A stretch of DNA of 64,000 bases from Sphingomonas palustris. Lineage in GTDB: Bacteria; Pseudomonadota; Alphaproteobacteria; Sphingomonadales; Sphingomonadaceae. A program made the position numbers and the translations under genes. Below are positions 19,574-29,369 of the stretch, in pieces. Position 1 is the first letter of the stretch. Each line of letters opens with the position of its first letter. The DNA lies in assembly GCA_026225215.1 (NCBI GenBank), contig JAMFSI010000031.1, positions 1-64,000 of the forward strand, in the 5' to 3' direction. The notes beneath the pieces were generated by a model that saw only the letters and a program-made list of their open reading frames with translations, searched no databases and was not told the origin of the DNA.

Positions 19574-19741
19574 CGTGTTTCCATTATTCCTGTCGCGGCA
19601 AGATGGTCCGCTGCGTCGCCGCCCTTTGCGTCAAACCGGCGTCGGCAGGCAAGGAAAATGATCCGTTTACGCGCGGCAATACGAACGGCGCGCGTAGCCT
19701 GATCCGCTCCGCGCCCCGTAACGATCCCGGCAATTCATTTG

Positions 19742-19781
19742 CATTTGCTGCGCGCCGCCAAAGTGCGGTGCGCAGCAAATG
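19742..19781 (-). terminator. Hairpin downstream of TonB receptor
   Basis: CATTTGCTGCGC and GCGCAGCAAATG form a perfect 12-bp stem, extended by about five more pairs (one G-T) around a small CAAAGT-type loop. It starts nine bases after the receptor stop on the minus strand. No U-run follows, so it may be a terminator or an mRNA 3' stabiliser. Confidence 0.6.
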
Positions 19782-19789
19782 GATGACAA

Positions 19790-22363
19790 TCAGCTCCCGA
19801 AATAAGCCTTCACGCGGAAGCCGAACATGCGTGGCAGATTGGGATGGCCACCTTCTGCGCCGATCGTGCCGAAAGCCCCATCCGGGAAGAGCAGATGGTG
19901 TTCGTTCGTGACGTTGGTCATGAAGAATGACAGATCGAATGGATGACCGAAGACGCCCTTCCAGTCGGCGTTGACATTGAGGTCATTGGTGGCCGGGATT
20001 TCATACAGATAGGGCGACGCATCGGGAGAAAGCGCGCGGTTTGCATCGGTATGGGTAAATGTTGCGGCGATCGATACCCGACCGACGCTGCTGTCTACCG
20101 GCAGCAGATACGTTCCGGTCAGCGTTACTTTGTTCTTCGGCGAAAGCTCGAGCGGCCCACCGACCTGCGCCGCCGTAGTCAGACTGGAAAAATATTGGGG
20201 GACCGTGGGCGGGGCGAATGAGATCAACTTGGTGTTGAGATAGGCGTAGCTGACGTCCACTTTGAAGGAGGAAATCGGCGTGATTGAAGCGTCGGCCTCG
20301 ATGCCCCAAATCCGCGACTTGCCGGCGTTTACAATCAGTTGCTGCGGAGGCACTTCGTTTACGTAAGCCGGTGCGATGATCGCGTTCACTGAAAGCTGTT
20401 GATTGCGGAAGTCGTTGTAAAACGCTGCCAAGTCGAAGAAACCGTGCAAGGCACCGCCAAAGGTGGTCTTGGCGCCCACCTCATAAGTATCGACTTTTTC
20501 CGGTCCCCATGTCGGGAAACCGAGGTTGTTGGGGTTGATCCCGCCCTGCCGGTAACCGCGCGACCATTTAGCGTAGACATTGGCATCCGTGTTCAGCTTA
20601 TACTGGAGATCGACCAGCCAGGTCGGCTTGCTCGACTTGATTTTCGTCACCAGATAGCATCGAGGGTCAATCGGGCTATTGACGGCTTTTGGTATCGCAG
20701 TGACAACTGGGCCGCTCGGAGTCTGAGTGGTGACAGTTCCATCGTTGAACGCAAGAATGTTCTGACAGGTATAAGCAGGCGCCCCACCCGGTATCGGACT
20801 CAGGTTGGTGTCGACATTGATATCGTCGTCGGTCATCTTATCGCTGGTGTACCGGGCACCCGCCGTAAAGATAAGATTGTCGGTTATTTTGTAGTCAGCT
20901 TGGGCATAAATGCCCTTGTTATTGAAATAATCTTTTATGCTATAGTTCGACACTGTACCGAAACCGGTCGGATTTGCGCATTGCGCGGCGGCGGCATAGG
21001 TGCAATTGGAGAAAATAGCTGCCGCACCAGAGCTGTAGCCAAGCGGATTACTGAGTTCCAGATAGAGCCCGCCTTGGTACGTTAGGCGGTCATCGCTGGA
21101 ACGGCCCTGAATCTGAAACTCCTCGGTAAAGGTCGATTGCGCAGCATTGTAACCCGATCCGCCGGGATCAAGTTGGATCGTCGGAAATGTGAAGGCAGGT
21201 TGTCCCACGTAGAGCAGGTTCGGTGGAGCTTGAAAATTGGTGCCCCATAGACTGAATGATGAGGCTTCACGATATTCGGTATAGGAGATGATGTTCTTGA
21301 TGGTCAGCGTGTCGGTGGCTTTCCAAGTCGTGGTATTGATCACTCCCCATTGGCGAATACGCTCATAGGGATGCGTATCCGTGCTTTGCACCGTGTAAAA
21401 ATTGCCGCCGTTAGCTTTTTGCTGGGCAATCTGATTACACGCTAGCCCCGCCGTCAAATATGTTAGGCCCGAAAGCGGGTAACCGGGGGTATTTCCTTGA
21501 TTGCAAACTGTGAGGTTCGGCACCACGCCATTGTCGCTTGAATTGCTATAGCTGGCGATCGTGTAGTTTTCGAGGTCGGGCGTCAAATCACCGACGAGGC
21601 TGATCCGGCCGGCAAAATAGTTGGTATTGCCGAATTTGGTTGGTCCGATGCCCGAGACATTGTTGAGATAGCCATCGCGCTGATTCCAATCGAAGGCGCC
21701 GCGCACCCGGAAAGTATCGCTTAGCGGCGCGTTCAACATGCCCTGAACCCGGTGCATGTTATAGTCGCCGACCGACCCTTCTACCGACCCTTCCAGCTTG
21801 TCGGTCGGCTTGGCGGGGACCAGCAGAATTGCACCACCAGTTGTGTTACGACCGAACAGTGTTCCTTGTGGACCCTTGAGTACCTGGATATTCTGGAGGT
21901 CAAAAAAGCTGCCGGGGCCTGCGCCATTGCCCGAGGTGGTACCGGCGTTGGCACGCGGCGCGACAACGTCGGCGAAATAAACCGCGACCGAGGGCGAAGT
22001 CTTGCCCTCCTGAGTAAAGCCCCGGATCGAAAAACTGCTCTTGGTCGGACCGAAATTGGCATTCGACGACAGCGACGGCACATAAATGGCAAGATCGCCG
22101 GCGTTATAAATATTGCGCTTGGTGATCGCGTCCTGACTCAGCACGGTAATCGAGATCGGGACGTCCTGCAGGCGCTCTTCGGTGCGTCGAGCCGTTACGA
22201 TGATGTCGCTACTGGCCGAAGCATCATCGCTATGGGTGTTGGAAGTAGCAGGCGCCGTGGTCGGCACGCTGGCGGCATTCTGCGCCCAGGCGGGCATGGC
22301 ACTCGTCGTGCCAATGGCGGCAACACCTAATAACAGACTCGTCCGGATTGCGTGCGTGATCAT
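19790..22363 (-). CDS. TonB-dependent receptor
   Basis: An 857-residue outer-membrane receptor of the sphingomonad catabolic type. The signal peptide is MITHAIRTSLLLGVAAIGTTSAMPAWAQ, followed by the TonB box DIIVTARRTEERLQDVPISITVL. The plug has YVPSLSSNANFG, FSIRGF and IQVLKGPQGTLFGRNTTGGAI. The barrel ends with FGFRVKAYFGS, a terminal aromatic residue two from the end. GGAGGAGTGAC precedes the ATG at 22363, five codons inside the track ORF. The neighbours (aldehyde dehydrogenase, TauD-type dioxygenase) suggest import of an organic substrate rather than iron. A strong hairpin follows the stop. Confidence 0.95.
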   Translation of the reverse strand: MITHAIRTSLLLGVAAIGTTSAMPAWAQNAASVPTTAPATSNTHSDDASASSDIIVTARRTEERLQDVPISITVLSQDAITKRNIYNAGDLAIYVPSLSSNANFGPTKSSFSIRGFTQEGKTSPSVAVYFADVVAPRANAGTTSGNGAGPGSFFDLQNIQVLKGPQGTLFGRNTTGGAILLVPAKPTDKLEGSVEGSVGDYNMHRVQGMLNAPLSDTFRVRGAFDWNQRDGYLNNVSGIGPTKFGNTNYFAGRISLVGDLTPDLENYTIASYSNSSDNGVVPNLTVCNQGNTPGYPLSGLTYLTAGLACNQIAQQKANGGNFYTVQSTDTHPYERIRQWGVINTTTWKATDTLTIKNIISYTEYREASSFSLWGTNFQAPPNLLYVGQPAFTFPTIQLDPGGSGYNAAQSTFTEEFQIQGRSSDDRLTYQGGLYLELSNPLGYSSGAAAIFSNCTYAAAAQCANPTGFGTVSNYSIKDYFNNKGIYAQADYKITDNLIFTAGARYTSDKMTDDDINVDTNLSPIPGGAPAYTCQNILAFNDGTVTTQTPSGPVVTAIPKAVNSPIDPRCYLVTKIKSSKPTWLVDLQYKLNTDANVYAKWSRGYRQGGINPNNLGFPTWGPEKVDTYEVGAKTTFGGALHGFFDLAAFYNDFRNQQLSVNAIIAPAYVNEVPPQQLIVNAGKSRIWGIEADASITPISSFKVDVSYAYLNTKLISFAPPTVPQYFSSLTTAAQVGGPLELSPKNKVTLTGTYLLPVDSSVGRVSIAATFTHTDANRALSPDASPYLYEIPATNDLNVNADWKGVFGHPFDLSFFMTNVTNEHHLLFPDGAFGTIGAEGGHPNLPRMFGFRVKAYFGS

Positions 22364-22749
22364 GTCACTCCTCCCCATTTAGTCAAACTCCGCGGCTTGA
22401 CTTGAGTCGAAGCTCACAGATTTTTGCGATCGATGCAATATAAATTACCATCTGATTTTAAAGCTAAAGGAGGTTAGCAATGCGCGAACGGGATTGCGCA
22501 CAGGAATTGTTATGGCGAGCCAAACAATTGAAAGAGAGGTAATTCCCATAAATGGGTGGCTTCATGGGAAGCTGAATTTTTTGCACTGCAATATTGGGGT
22601 GCTCGTAACTGGCCCTGTCTTGCAAACGAAGAGTCGCGAGCTTTGCAGCCTGAGATCAACGCGGTGGCGTTTCTGGACAATATTGCGAAGTCGGGGCTGG
22701 AGTTTGGCGGGCCCAGCATGATAGTGACGCCTCAAAGCGTGGAGAGCGA
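22364..22749. other. Intergenic region with one weak small ORF
   Basis: About 390 bases between divergent TonB receptor and dioxygenase genes, less GC-rich than its surroundings, so it probably holds both promoters. A 65-codon plus-strand ORF (22556-22753, MASWEAEFFALQYWG...) ends inside the dioxygenase start as TGA/ATG and could be translationally coupled. It resembles nothing I know and has no good ribosome binding site. Confidence 0.4.
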
Positions 22750-23586
22750 ATGATGGATTGGCACCAGGAACAGGGCCTGCGCTGGCGCCCATTGCGCCCT
22801 TTTGGCGTGGAGATCGATCATGATCTTAGCGCGCCACTGCCAGCCGCGGCTGCCGCACGCTTTGTCACCCTGTTCAGCGAGCATGGCCTGATCGTCGCGC
22901 GAGGACAGTCGCTCGATCGCGATCAGCACAATGCCCTGGTCGCTCTGCTGGGGCCGATCGTGGCGCATCGCGATGGCGAAGCGGGCTATATCCAGAGCAA
23001 CGGAGCGGATGGCGCGGAGGGCTCGGAACTCGCTTTCCATGCCGATGCCGCTTATACCGAGACGCCGTTCGAGGCCTTGTCGCTTCATGCTGTCGATGTC
23101 GTCGATGGAGCATCCTCAACGCGCTTCATCGATGCCCAGGATGGCTTGACGCGCCTGCCCGAGGAATGGCGCGCGGTCTTGGCGGCGCATGACGCCGAGA
23201 TGGTGTCGGGCGCGCTCGATCGGCTCGGCGGGCGCAGCTGCGATGTCCCGGAACTCAAGGCTGCCCCTCAGCGCCGCGAATTGCCGGCGATCCGGGTCAA
23301 TCGCCGCAATGGTCGGCTTTATGTCGCGGTCAGCGCGATGCATACCGCCGGGCTCGCGGGATTGAACTGGGCGGAAGGCAACGCGGTCTTGAATGCTGTG
23401 TTCGACGAGATTTATGCGCCCGATCGAATCTATGAGCATATCTGGCACAATGGTGATCTGGTGATCTGGGACAATGTCGCTTGCCAGCATGCGCGCGGCA
23501 ATCTGACCGGCGCCGGGCGCCGCATTCTGCAACGGGTGATCGTCGGCCCGCACGCGCATGCCACGCCGCACGTCAAGGCGGCGTGA
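22750..23586 (+). CDS. TauD/TfdA-family Fe(II)/2-oxoglutarate dioxygenase
   Basis: A 278-residue non-haem iron oxygenase that uses 2-oxoglutarate and oxygen to hydroxylate or cleave a substrate. The iron triad is visible: His and Asp in FHADAAY and the distal His in WDNVACQHARG, with the 2-oxoglutarate-binding Arg likely in RRILQRVIVG. Typical fold marks are FVTLFSEHGLIVARGQ near the N-terminus and GDLVIWDN before the distal His. GGAGAGCGA precedes two possible starts, ATG at 22750 or 22753. It is divergent from a TonB receptor, so substrate import and oxygenation may be linked. The family includes taurine, 2,4-D and carnitine-precursor enzymes; the substrate is unknown. Confidence 0.9.
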   Translation: MMDWHQEQGLRWRPLRPFGVEIDHDLSAPLPAAAAARFVTLFSEHGLIVARGQSLDRDQHNALVALLGPIVAHRDGEAGYIQSNGADGAEGSELAFHADAAYTETPFEALSLHAVDVVDGASSTRFIDAQDGLTRLPEEWRAVLAAHDAEMVSGALDRLGGRSCDVPELKAAPQRRELPAIRVNRRNGRLYVAVSAMHTAGLAGLNWAEGNAVLNAVFDEIYAPDRIYEHIWHNGDLVIWDNVACQHARGNLTGAGRRILQRVIVGPHAHATPHVKAA

Positions 23587-23698
23587 AGGCAGCAGCCGGC
23601 GCAGGAAATCTGGCATCGGCGCTGATTGCTGCCGGACCCATTGCCGAGCCGGCACGTTACAATAGGATCACGCACCGAAGCGGGGGGCAGCACGCAAT

Positions 23699-24283
23699 AT
23701 GGCGCTGGAAACGATGGCTGGCTGGATCGCGCCGATCGCGACCATGGTTGCGGCAATGATGACCGCCGCCAATTACAACGCGCGGGTCACCGGTTGGGGC
23801 TTTGTCGTCTTCACCGCAGGCGCGATCTGTTGGGCGATCGTCGGCAGCATGACGGGGCAGACCAACCTCTTGGCAACCAACGGCTTTCTGGCGTTCGTCG
23901 ATCTGGTTGGCGTATGGCGCTGGCTGGGCAAACAGCAAACATATGAAAAGGGCGGCAAGTCGGCTGAAGTCAGAAGCCGCCGTTCGTCCTCGCCAACGCT
24001 GTTTACTGCCACCAGTATTGCCGGGATGCCGGTAAGAGACCAGCACGGCAAACCCTATGGCAAGGCCGTGGAAGCGCTGGTCGAATGCGAGACGGGTCGG
24101 ATCAGCTATATCGTCATCGCCACCGGCGGGGTTGCCGGGATCGAGGAACAGTTGCGCGCTGTCCCCCGCGATGAAATGGTGTTCGGCTGCGATTATCTGA
24201 CGCTGGGCCTCAGTTCGGCGCGATACGAAGCCTTGCCCGTGCTGGCGAAGGGCGCATGGCCCGATGAAGACGATTTGAGCTAA
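23699..24283 (+). CDS. Membrane protein with C-terminal PRC-barrel domain
   Basis: A 194-residue protein. The first 75 residues hold about three hydrophobic segments (WIAPIATMVAAMMTAANY, GFVVFTAGAICWAIVGSM, LLATNGFLAFVDLVGVWRWLG). After a polar linker, residues 100-190 read as a PRC-barrel (SIAGMPVRDQHGKPYGKAVEALVECETGRISYIVIA, VPRDEMVF). PRC-barrels occur in RNA processing, photosynthetic and stress proteins, so the function is open. It overlaps the convergent AlkB-like gene by four bases. Confidence 0.75.
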   Translation: MALETMAGWIAPIATMVAAMMTAANYNARVTGWGFVVFTAGAICWAIVGSMTGQTNLLATNGFLAFVDLVGVWRWLGKQQTYEKGGKSAEVRSRRSSSPTLFTATSIAGMPVRDQHGKPYGKAVEALVECETGRISYIVIATGGVAGIEEQLRAVPRDEMVFGCDYLTLGLSSARYEALPVLAKGAWPDEDDLS

Positions 24284-24879
24284 CCGGCTCGGCTCTGCCT
24301 TCCCCCCGCGTCCGAAAAGCTGCGGAAGGTGATCGAGTGGCGTGCTTCGCTCACTTCGGCGATGCTGTGTTCCCAGTCATGACGCACCTCGCCGGAGAGA
24401 CGATAAATGCCGCGCGACCCAAGCGGCACGGTGGCGCGCTGCCATTGCTCCTTCTGCCCCTGCCCCTGACCACGTCGCCGTCGAAACCGCATCGCTGCTG
24501 GCGCGCCCAGTGAAATCCCGACGACATCCTCGTAAATCGGCCGATCGCGATGCCAACCGATTCCTGCCCCGGCGTCGTAGCGGGTCACCAGCGCCTGGAT
24601 CATCTCTTCCGGCGCCAGACCGGCGAAACTCGCCGCCCGGTCGCGAAGGTCGAGGAGCCAATCCGGTAGCGGTTCGGCCCGGCTGAGTGCCCCGCTCTGG
24701 AAATCATAGCTCCAGCCAAAGCCCCGCGTCAGTCGCTTGCCGGTCCATTGGTGAAAGCGGAACGGGCTTAAATCGAGCGTGTCGATCGCGGCGATCAGCA
24801 CTCTCTCCTCGGCGGCGTCGAGAAAATCGCCTGTCGTTGCCAGACCCGGAATGAGAGGAATATCGAACAGGTCAATCAT
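24280..24879 (-). CDS. AlkB-like Fe(II)/2-oxoglutarate dioxygenase
   Basis: A 199-residue AlkB-fold enzyme, probably repairing alkylated nucleic acid by oxidative demethylation. Iron ligands are His110 and Asp112 in GWHRDRP and His171 in WEHSI. Arg180 and Arg186 (ARHSITFR) are the 2-oxoglutarate-binding pair typical of the family. RYDAGAGIGWH and ISLGAPAAMRFRR match the bacterial 2OG-Fe(II) alpha-ketoglutarate-dependent repair group (ALKBH4/ALKBH7-like in short form). It is convergent with the PRC-barrel gene. No ada or other repair gene is adjacent. Confidence 0.88.
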   Translation of the reverse strand: MIDLFDIPLIPGLATTGDFLDAAEERVLIAAIDTLDLSPFRFHQWTGKRLTRGFGWSYDFQSGALSRAEPLPDWLLDLRDRAASFAGLAPEEMIQALVTRYDAGAGIGWHRDRPIYEDVVGISLGAPAAMRFRRRRGQGQGQKEQWQRATVPLGSRGIYRLSGEVRHDWEHSIAEVSEARHSITFRSFSDAGGRQSRAG

Positions 24880-25038
24880 GGTCCCGGGACTTCGCGCTCG
24901 CCACTTATGTTCTTTATATGTTCCGATTTAAGCGCGATGTAAAGAGGCGATATGAGACAGGGGTTGCCATATCGTCCGCCATGACCGAAACTCCAGGTGG
25001 GTCAGCGGGCGCTGGCTGACAGGGAAAAGAGCTTATCC

Positions 25039-25833
25039 ATGAGTACATATCTGGCTTTGTTCCGGGAAAATTATCACGGGCTTCTGTCGCTTTACGCCGG
25101 TCTCGGGATCATTGCGGCGAATGGCATCGCCTGGCTGCTGGCGTCGCTGGTGCCGACGCTCAAGGCGGCGCGGCAGATCAATACCGCAACCTTCCGCGAA
25201 AAGATGCAGCGCCCCAATTATGCGGCCAACCAGGCCTGGAACAACAAATGGGCGCTGCTGCATCTGGGGGTGATCTTCGGCCTGATCCTGCCGTTTTGCC
25301 TGACGACGGCCGCGCAGCCATGGTGGCGGATGCCGCTCGATATCGTCGTGATCCTGATGTTCTACGATTTCTTCTATTATTTGACGCATCGCTTTCTGTT
25401 TCACGACAGTGGTTCGCTGAAGGGCCCGCTGATGTGGATGCATGCGGTGCATCATCGCCAGCATAATCCCTGCCGCAAGGATTCGAGCTATATCCATCCG
25501 CTGGAAGTGGCGATCGGCCTGGGCCTCTATATCGCCAGCATCTTCGTGTTGTCGCGGTTGATGGGGCCCTTCCCGGTGCTGACGATCGTGATCACCTGGT
25601 TTGCCTTCACCGAGATCAATCTGCACAATCACGATCTGTGGGAAGCCGATCGCTTTCCCTTCCGCTATCTCAACACCATGTCGAAAATGCATCATCACCA
25701 TCACGCCAAATTCACCGGCGGAAATTACGCAACGATCTCGCTGCTCTATGACTGGATGTTCGGCACGCTCGACCATGGCGAACCGCGCCGGACGGCGGCA
25801 AGGGCGCAGGCGGAAACCCAATCGGCGATGTAG
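25039..25833 (+). CDS. Sterol desaturase / fatty acid hydroxylase family protein
   Basis: A 264-residue integral membrane di-iron enzyme. The histidine clusters of the family are all present: HRFLFH, HAVHHRQHN, and HHHHAKFTGGNYATI near the C-terminus, with FTEINLHNHDL before it. Membrane helices lie at about residues 17-40 (YAGLGIIAANGIAWLLASL), 70-90 and 155-190. It may hydroxylate or desaturate a lipid, sterol, hopanoid or carotenoid. The track start is a GTG at 24997; the ATG at 25039 with AAGAG upstream gives the more usual N-terminus. A GNAT gene follows five bases after the stop and may be co-transcribed. Confidence 0.88.
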   Translation: MSTYLALFRENYHGLLSLYAGLGIIAANGIAWLLASLVPTLKAARQINTATFREKMQRPNYAANQAWNNKWALLHLGVIFGLILPFCLTTAAQPWWRMPLDIVVILMFYDFFYYLTHRFLFHDSGSLKGPLMWMHAVHHRQHNPCRKDSSYIHPLEVAIGLGLYIASIFVLSRLMGPFPVLTIVITWFAFTEINLHNHDLWEADRFPFRYLNTMSKMHHHHHAKFTGGNYATISLLYDWMFGTLDHGEPRRTAARAQAETQSAM

Positions 25834-25838
25834 CCCCA

Positions 25839-26363
25839 GTGATTATCCGTGCCGCTCACGCTCAGGATGCCGAGGCAATCGCCGCCATTTACGCCCACCA
25901 TGTGCGGCACGGCACCGCAACCTTCGACACCGCGCCGCGCACGCTGCCACAGACCAGCGCGCTTATCGCCGAATGCACGGCGCGGGGCTGGCCATTTCTG
26001 GTCGCGGAGAACGACGGGTTCACGCTGGGCTACGCTTATACCGCGCAATACCGCGATCGCGCGGGCTATGCCTTCGCCTGCGAGGATTCGATCTACCTCC
26101 ACCCCGACCATCTCGGCCAGGGCATCGGCAAAGCCTTGCTCGCCGCCTTGCTTCCCGCCGCTGCCGCTGCCGGCTTCCGTCAGATGATCGCGGTGATCGG
26201 GGGCGATGAAGCAGCATCGGTTGCGCTCCATGCGCGCCAAGGCTTTCGCCATGCCGGCAAGATGCAATCGCTGGGGCGCAAATTCGGGCGCTGGATCGAC
26301 GTGATCACCATGCAGGTCGCGCTGGGAACCGGCGACAGCGAGGCGCCGCTGCGCGAGCCCTGA
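25839..26363 (+). CDS. GNAT N-acetyltransferase (phosphinothricin-acetyltransferase-like)
   Basis: A 174-residue acetyltransferase that uses acetyl-CoA. The pattern IIRAAHAQDAEAIAAIYAHHV, TATFDT, GYAYTAQYRDRAGYAFACEDSIYLHPDHLGQGIGKALL is that of the Pat/YwnH group; the R/Q-x-x-G-x-G/A acetyl-CoA loop is GQGIGKA. Members acetylate phosphinothricin or methionine sulfoximine, here probably as general detoxification. The start is GTG, five bases after the desaturase stop, with no clear Shine-Dalgarno sequence of its own, suggesting coupling. Confidence 0.88.
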   Translation: MIIRAAHAQDAEAIAAIYAHHVRHGTATFDTAPRTLPQTSALIAECTARGWPFLVAENDGFTLGYAYTAQYRDRAGYAFACEDSIYLHPDHLGQGIGKALLAALLPAAAAAGFRQMIAVIGGDEAASVALHARQGFRHAGKMQSLGRKFGRWIDVITMQVALGTGDSEAPLREP

Positions 26364-26381
26364 TACCGAGACGCGCTAACC

Positions 26382-26840
26382 TTATCGCACGCTCGGATAA
26401 GGAACGGCCTCGCCCTTGCCGGACACGATCAGCAGGCTGCACGGTAAATTGTTGAGCAGGCCAATGCCGACCGATCCTTCGAACCAGCGCGCGATCACAC
26501 CCTTACCTCTATGGCCAACGATGATCAGATCGGGAGCGGTCGTCCGAACATAAGCGATGATCTCGGCAGCCGGATCGCCTTCGCGAATGGCGTACAACGC
26601 GTTTATTCCCTGCGCCTGTAATTCATGGACGATGGCATCAAGATCGGGCTGCAGCCGGTTGCGGACCATCCCCCAGACATCGGCGCCAAACCCCTCGGCC
26701 AGCGCGCTGAACCCGGTGGTCACGACTACACCGAGCAAGTGCAATTCGGCATTGCTCAAACGGGCAAGGTCGGCGCCTTGCCGCAAGGCGACGGCGCCGG
26801 CGGTCGAACCGTCATAGGCCAGCAGGATTTTCTTGAACAC
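26382..26840 (-). CDS. Universal stress protein (UspA family)
   Basis: A 152-residue single-domain UspA protein. It starts at a GTG (VFKKILLAYDGST) with AAGGAG eight bases upstream. The ATP-binding signature G-x2-G-x9-G-S is GHRGKGVIARWFEGS, followed by LPCSLLIVSG, so it belongs to the ATP-binding class. Aspartate in AYDGS is also conserved. It is usually induced by starvation or oxidative stress; no regulation is visible here. It stands alone between a GNAT gene and a TonB receptor. Confidence 0.93.
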   Translation of the reverse strand: MFKKILLAYDGSTAGAVALRQGADLARLSNAELHLLGVVVTTGFSALAEGFGADVWGMVRNRLQPDLDAIVHELQAQGINALYAIREGDPAAEIIAYVRTTAPDLIIVGHRGKGVIARWFEGSVGIGLLNNLPCSLLIVSGKGEAVPYPSVR

Positions 26841-26963
26841 GCGCGCTCCTTTTCCGGGGATTCAGCCCTTCGATCCTGAGCCGCCTCAACGATGCCACAA
26901 GCGCTCCACTAAAATTCGGCGCCCGGTTCGGCTTCCCATGAGCAAAAGTTACCGCTTGTCCCG

Positions 26964-29369
26964 TTAAAACTTGGTGCCGATTTTCACGCCGAATTCCTGT
27001 GGCTTGATGGGATAATCGCGCGCAAAATTGCCGCAAATCGAGGGCACACAGACCGTGTTGATGCTTAAAATACCGCGTTCATCAAACGCATTTTGCACGA
27101 ACGCCTCGAATGTATAGGTTCCTAAACGCCCCCCCACCGCGAAATCCACCGTGGAAAAGCCGGCTGTGTTCGGTAGCAAAGGGAGCCCGTTCGACCCGTT
27201 GGTCAGATATGCGCGCGTGCCTGACTGGTGATTGACCGTCGCCTGCACATAGGCATTCACTCTGGCCACTGGAAATTCGTAGCGCGCGGTGATGTTGCCC
27301 TTGAAGCGTGGTTGGGTCGGCAATGGCGTGCCCGCAGGCGCCGCGAGACCATTCACGCAATCGGGGTTGCCACTAGAGTTGAAGTTGCAGAATGGCGTGA
27401 CCAACTTGGCATCGATATAGCTGGCCGAGCCCGACAAGGTAAACGGCGCCACGCGCAGGTTGAAATCGCCTTCCAGGCCTTTGATCCGGGCGTTACCGGC
27501 GTTATAGGTAGCTAATACACCCACTTGTCCTGGCGGCGCGAGGCCGAATTGCACCCCATGCCAGTTTTCCAAGAAGGCGGCGAAATTCAGCGTCAGCTTG
27601 CGATCGAAAAACTGGCTCTTGGCGCCAATCTCGAAATTATCGAGCGTGTCCGACGTATATGGAGCCACGCCGACGATCCGGTTAATACCGCCCGGACGAA
27701 AGCCGGTGGAATAGGTGAAATACACCATGGCATCGCGTCGAATCTTATAGCTGAGGTTAACCTTGTGCGTTTCGCCGGTCTGTTTTGTCGTGTTGTTGAA
27801 CAGCAGGCAAGTGTTCGGCTGGCAAGAAGGGGAGGTCGAGCCCGCCAGTCCGGAAAAGCCCGCGAGCGAATTGCGCGTAATAAAATAGCGCACCCCGGCG
27901 TCGATCGTCAGTTTGTCGAGAATATCATAAGAGGCATCGATGAACCCCGCATAATCGCGATCGACGCGATAGACTCGGGTGCAGAAAACGTCGTCGCCGC
28001 AACCCGGAACACTGGGCTCATAGCTGACCCCCGGGACATAAAGCGAACCTGACAAGCCGGGGATGATATAATCGGCATGGATCGCGTCGGTCTGCCGTTC
28101 CTGAAACAAGCCGGCGGTGACATGCCATCTCTGGCCGGCGGGCGAACTGATCCGTAATTCGTTGGAAAGTTTGGAGTAATGGTCGATGCCGGTGTAGGTT
28201 TGCGTCGGATCGAGATTGGTTCCATTCTGATTGAAGAACGTCACATAGGCAGGATTTTCGGCATCGTAAGCCACCGTATAAGCGGAATAGTCCTGGGTGA
28301 AATCGGTGGTCCGTTCGAAATAGCCACCGGCATAGGTCAGTTCCCAATTGCTGATCTTACCATGAATCGTCATCGCCGCCTGATACCATTCGTCCGAGCC
28401 ATGATCGGGGGCGTAATCCTGTACCTGCAGATCACCGACCGCCGGATCGAACAGATAGGTGCCGTGCGTCTTCTGGTGCTGATAGATGACCGAGGGAGTT
28501 ACGGTCCAATTATCATCGAGATCGATGCCCAGCGCTGCGCGGCCACCGGCGGTTTCGGTATCGTTGAAGTTCTTCTTGACGAAAGCTGCATTGTTGACAG
28601 TGTAGGGTACCGTATTACCGGCTTCGTTCAGCACTTGATACGTGCGCGTACCCGGCACATTGCTGACGAAGCCGCCGTCACGTTCGTAAAAGGCATTGGC
28701 GCGGAACGCTATATTGTTGCTCAAGGGAATATTGATGAATCCGTCGATGGTGCCACCCGAGGAATTGGCGCCCCTGCCGAAAGTAGTCCCGGTAAGGTCG
28801 ATCCCGGCTTCGAATTTGTTGGGGTTTGGTTTGTTGGTGATGAGGCGCAGCGTACCCGACAGCGAACTGGAGCCGAACAGCGTCCCTTGAGGGCCCGAGA
28901 GTGCCTCCACGCGTTCCATGTCGTAAATATGAAGATCCGGCGCGCCCCCGATCGTCGTGAGCGGCACCTCGTCGACATAGAGCGCGCTGGTTGGTTGCGG
29001 GCCGCTGTGACTGCCGTTCGCGTCCGCACCGCTGGAGACACCGCGAAAATAGATTTGTGACTGTCCCGGGCCATAGGACTGATAACTGACGCTCGGCAGC
29101 AGCTTGGCGTAATCGTCAAAACTGGTGACGTCATGCTCTTCGAGTTTTTTTGCGTTCAGCGCCTGGATGCTGATCGGGACATTCTCGATATTTTGCTCGC
29201 GCTTTTGCGCGGTCACGACGATCTCTCCACTATCGGCTGCCGGCGCGGTCGGCGGCGGAGTTGTGTCAGCCAGCGCCGGGCTGGCAGCAAGAACCGTCCC
29301 ACTGAGCAGCACCGCCATCGCTGTGCACTTCGGTTTGCATGATGCCCGGCTCGCGAATTGCCCCCGCAT
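26964..29369 (-). CDS. TonB-dependent receptor
   Basis: An outer-membrane receptor of 801 aa from the ATG at 29369, which begins MRGQFASRASCKPKC and continues into a signal peptide ending PALA; the track start 35 codons upstream lacks signal features. The TonB box is GEIVVTAQKREQNIENVPISI. The plug has LLPSVSYQSYGPG, IYFRGVSSG and MERVEALSGPQGTLFGSSSLSGTLRLITNKP. The barrel ends EFGVKIGTKF. The SSSLSG variant of the plug loop is typical of sphingomonad catabolic receptors. It is divergent from a TPR-sulfotransferase gene, a common pairing in this order. Confidence 0.95.
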   Translation of the reverse strand: MRGQFASRASCKPKCTAMAVLLSGTVLAASPALADTTPPPTAPAADSGEIVVTAQKREQNIENVPISIQALNAKKLEEHDVTSFDDYAKLLPSVSYQSYGPGQSQIYFRGVSSGADANGSHSGPQPTSALYVDEVPLTTIGGAPDLHIYDMERVEALSGPQGTLFGSSSLSGTLRLITNKPNPNKFEAGIDLTGTTFGRGANSSGGTIDGFINIPLSNNIAFRANAFYERDGGFVSNVPGTRTYQVLNEAGNTVPYTVNNAAFVKKNFNDTETAGGRAALGIDLDDNWTVTPSVIYQHQKTHGTYLFDPAVGDLQVQDYAPDHGSDEWYQAAMTIHGKISNWELTYAGGYFERTTDFTQDYSAYTVAYDAENPAYVTFFNQNGTNLDPTQTYTGIDHYSKLSNELRISSPAGQRWHVTAGLFQERQTDAIHADYIIPGLSGSLYVPGVSYEPSVPGCGDDVFCTRVYRVDRDYAGFIDASYDILDKLTIDAGVRYFITRNSLAGFSGLAGSTSPSCQPNTCLLFNNTTKQTGETHKVNLSYKIRRDAMVYFTYSTGFRPGGINRIVGVAPYTSDTLDNFEIGAKSQFFDRKLTLNFAAFLENWHGVQFGLAPPGQVGVLATYNAGNARIKGLEGDFNLRVAPFTLSGSASYIDAKLVTPFCNFNSSGNPDCVNGLAAPAGTPLPTQPRFKGNITARYEFPVARVNAYVQATVNHQSGTRAYLTNGSNGLPLLPNTAGFSTVDFAVGGRLGTYTFEAFVQNAFDERGILSINTVCVPSICGNFARDYPIKPQEFGVKIGTKF

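Noticed and set aside
22556-22753. 65-aa plus-strand ORF before the TauD-type gene
   Set aside because: No convincing Shine-Dalgarno sequence and no family match; it ends neatly in the next start, so I note it but do not call it.
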